From the NCBI GenBank assembly GCA_943371625.1, contig CALRVN010000155.1, forward strand, positions 1-8,839: DNA of 8,839 bases. Direction: 5' to 3'. Every line of letters begins with the position of its first letter. The stretch's first letter is position 1. The notes below the pieces were generated by a model. It was not told where the DNA came from. It did not search any database and saw only the letters and a program-made list of their open reading frames with translations. The stretch is from Hyphomicrobium_A sp943371625. Its GTDB lineage: Bacteria > Pseudomonadota > Alphaproteobacteria > Rhizobiales > Hyphomicrobiaceae. A program made the position numbers and the translations under genes. Below, in pieces: positions 7,887-8,839 of this stretch.

Positions 7887-7897
7887 TCGTTTTATTT
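7872..7897. promoter_or_regulatory. Palindromic operator, probably bound by the adjacent TetR protein
   Basis: Two 11-base arms, AAACAAAACGA (7872-7882) and TCGTTTTATTT (7887-7897), are inverted repeats with one mismatch (the C at 7875) around the 4-base spacer ACAA. The inner 7 bases of each arm match perfectly. It stands out as an AT-rich island in GC-rich surroundings, lies 49 bases upstream of the tetR start and overlaps the candidate -35 box. Size and symmetry fit operators of TetR/AcrR-family repressors; binding itself is inferred. Confidence 0.72.
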
Positions 7898-7927
7898 GCA
7901 GGTCATCGTGGCACACTGAAGGCGTTG

Positions 7928-7941
7928 CTGCGGTGCCGCAG
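7928..7941. repeat. Short perfect inverted repeat
   Basis: CTGCGG (7928-7933) and CCGCAG (7936-7941) flank a 2-base spacer, about 30 bases from the AT-rich operator on the side away from tetR. As RNA it could form only a small 5-base-pair hairpin with a 4-base loop, and no T tract follows on either strand. It could be a second regulator site or chance in GC-rich DNA. Confidence 0.3.
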
Positions 7942-7999
7942 TTTCCGTCGCTACGGGTGCTAGGCGGCGGCCGGAGGGGACGCGCGACACTGCGGCGAG

Positions 8000-8040
8000 C
8001 GGCTTTCCGAGCCGAAGCGGACGTAGGCTGGGGCTTCGGC
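8000..8040. repeat. Nested inverted repeats, possible dispersed intergenic repeat remnant
   Basis: GCCGAAGC (8011-8018) and GCTTCGGC (8033-8040) form a perfect 8-base inverted repeat with a 14-base loop. An overlapping smaller one, CGGCT (8000-8004) with AGCCG (8010-8014), offers an alternative fold. It lies 26 bases past the stop of the BcsS-like gene and could be transcribed with it, but no T tract follows on the - strand, so it is not a standard intrinsic terminator. One - strand frame reads AYVRFGSES here; I recall similar short peptide strings as spurious translations of intergenic repeats in Bradyrhizobium relatives, but this was not verified. Confidence 0.35.
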
Positions 8041-8065
8041 AAGACGACCGTTCGACGAAGGGAAT

Positions 8066-8812
8066 CTAGAACTGGGTGAGCCAGGTGGCGGTCGCGTAGG
8101 GATCTCGGAGCGACTTAGCCTCATCGAGAAAGCGGCCGGAGAATCCCCCGGAAACCGAGACCTCGCCGCCGGTCCAGGCGTAGCGCGCGAACAGTCCCAC
8201 GCGGGCGTCTTCGCCGAGGTCGTTGGCGTTGATGACGCCCTCGAGGCCGAGGGAGATGTCGTCATAGACGCGGTAGCCGCTACGCATGCGGGCTGCCGCG
8301 GTGTTGTGCGCGGTGGTCCAGGAGAGGTCGAGCGAGGACCAGCCGGAAGTGCCGATGTTGAGCCACAGCTCGCTCGCGATCTTCGGGCCAACCTTTTGGC
8401 CCTGAACATTATTTTCGGGGTCTAAGGGGGTCACTTCGTGCTCGACCATGGCGACGCCGATGAATGCCTTGGCGGTGAGCGGGCCGAAGCTCTTCAGGTA
8501 GCCGACCAGCGCCTCGCCGTAACTCGTTTGGGCATTGAAGGAGACCAGCTCGCCGCGGCGCTCGCCAACATAGGAGTAGCGGCCGTAGCCGCCGGCGGCG
8601 CGGAGGCGCAAGCCATCAGCGTAGATGTGTCCATAAGGGGAGACAGTGGCGCCGGAGTACATAAGCCAGACGTGGCTGGAGGAATCGGCGCCGGTCCAGA
8701 CCTCTCGCCATCCGTATTGCGGTTCGTCTGCAGCCTCAGCGGCGACGGCGGCAAGTGCGAGGACGGCAATCGCCCCCGCCAAGCTCAACCCTAATGATAC
8801 TTGCCCCCGCAT
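8066..8812 (-). CDS. bcsS: BcsS-like secreted outer-membrane beta-barrel protein
   Basis: This 248-residue exported protein resembles the cellulose biosynthesis protein BcsS family of Rhizobiales, a family named by association with cellulose synthesis and with no firm biochemical role. A signal peptide is clear: hydrophobic residues about 6-25, then AEA at 25-27 before the likely mature start ADEPQ. The early mature region WREVWTGADSSSHVWLMYSG (36-55), then DGLRLRAAGGYGRYSY (66-81), is the part I associate with the family. The rest alternates polar and hydrophobic residues with many Gly and aromatics, and the chain ends in phenylalanine, as outer-membrane barrels do. I prefer the ATG at 8812; a GTG at 8821 in the same frame would add three residues, and neither has a visible Shine-Dalgarno. 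No cellulose synthase gene is in the window. It is probably transcribed separately from the efflux operon. The family call is from memory of motifs; an unassigned barrel protein is the alternative. Confidence 0.65.
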   Translation of the reverse strand: MRGQVSLGLSLAGAIAVLALAAVAAEAADEPQYGWREVWTGADSSSHVWLMYSGATVSPYGHIYADGLRLRAAGGYGRYSYVGERRGELVSFNAQTSYGEALVGYLKSFGPLTAKAFIGVAMVEHEVTPLDPENNVQGQKVGPKIASELWLNIGTSGWSSLDLSWTTAHNTAAARMRSGYRVYDDISLGLEGVINANDLGEDARVGLFARYAWTGGEVSVSGGFSGRFLDEAKSLRDPYATATWLTQF

Positions 8813-8839
8813 CACGCACACGCAAAACGACTAACAGCT

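Noticed and set aside
8011..8040. Intrinsic terminator for the BcsS-like gene
   Set aside because: The stem is perfect, but the loop is long (14 bases) and no T tract follows on the - strand.
7843..8079. A possible small + strand gene in the intergenic region
   Set aside because: It runs through the operator and the inverted repeats and into the 3' end of the BcsS-like gene. It lacks a ribosome site and has no recognisable protein features.
1..8839. CRISPR arrays, tRNA or rRNA genes, insertion sequences, att sites
   Set aside because: Nearly all bases are covered by coherent protein genes, and the remaining gaps hold no regularly spaced repeats, tRNA-like folds or transposase remnants that I could see.

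Overview
The window is GC-rich and reads as ordinary, densely packed chromosomal DNA from an alphaproteobacterium, most likely of the Hyphomicrobiales (Rhizobiales). This rests on high-GC codon use, the protein style, and a gene at the right edge resembling the BcsS family, which I know mainly from that order. This placement is an inference; no rRNA or other marker gene is present.

Left third (1-2774, + strand): the end of an operon for an ABC-type exporter of the DevBCA/MacAB style. It holds a 5'-truncated FtsX-like permease, a complete ATPase and a complete HlyD-type periplasmic adaptor. The genes overlap (ATGA at 856-859, 8 bases at 1601-1608), and a near-textbook intrinsic terminator (2742-2774) closes the operon.

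Middle (2790-7822, - strand): a convergent three-gene operon, read right to left as tetR, RND adaptor and RND inner-membrane permease. Spacing is again tight: an ATGA overlap at 7181-7184 and a 3-base gap at 5937-5939. The permease keeps the proton-relay residues of AcrB-type drug pumps. No outer-membrane channel gene is present, so both machines would need a TolC-like protein encoded elsewhere.

Intergenic stretch (7823-8065): a near-perfect AT-rich palindrome at 7872-7897 overlaps a plausible -35 box and is a good candidate operator for the TetR protein. Towards 8000-8040 there are short inverted repeats that may be a remnant of a dispersed intergenic repeat. Right edge (8066-8812, - strand): a secreted, probably beta-barrel outer-membrane protein of the BcsS type.

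Together the genes describe two envelope-spanning efflux machines encoded tail to tail, one ATP-driven and one proton-driven, the second apparently under local autorepression. I found no convincing new biological system. The most useful leads are the TetR operator, the co-location of two adaptor-dependent exporters without a channel gene, and the possible intergenic repeat.
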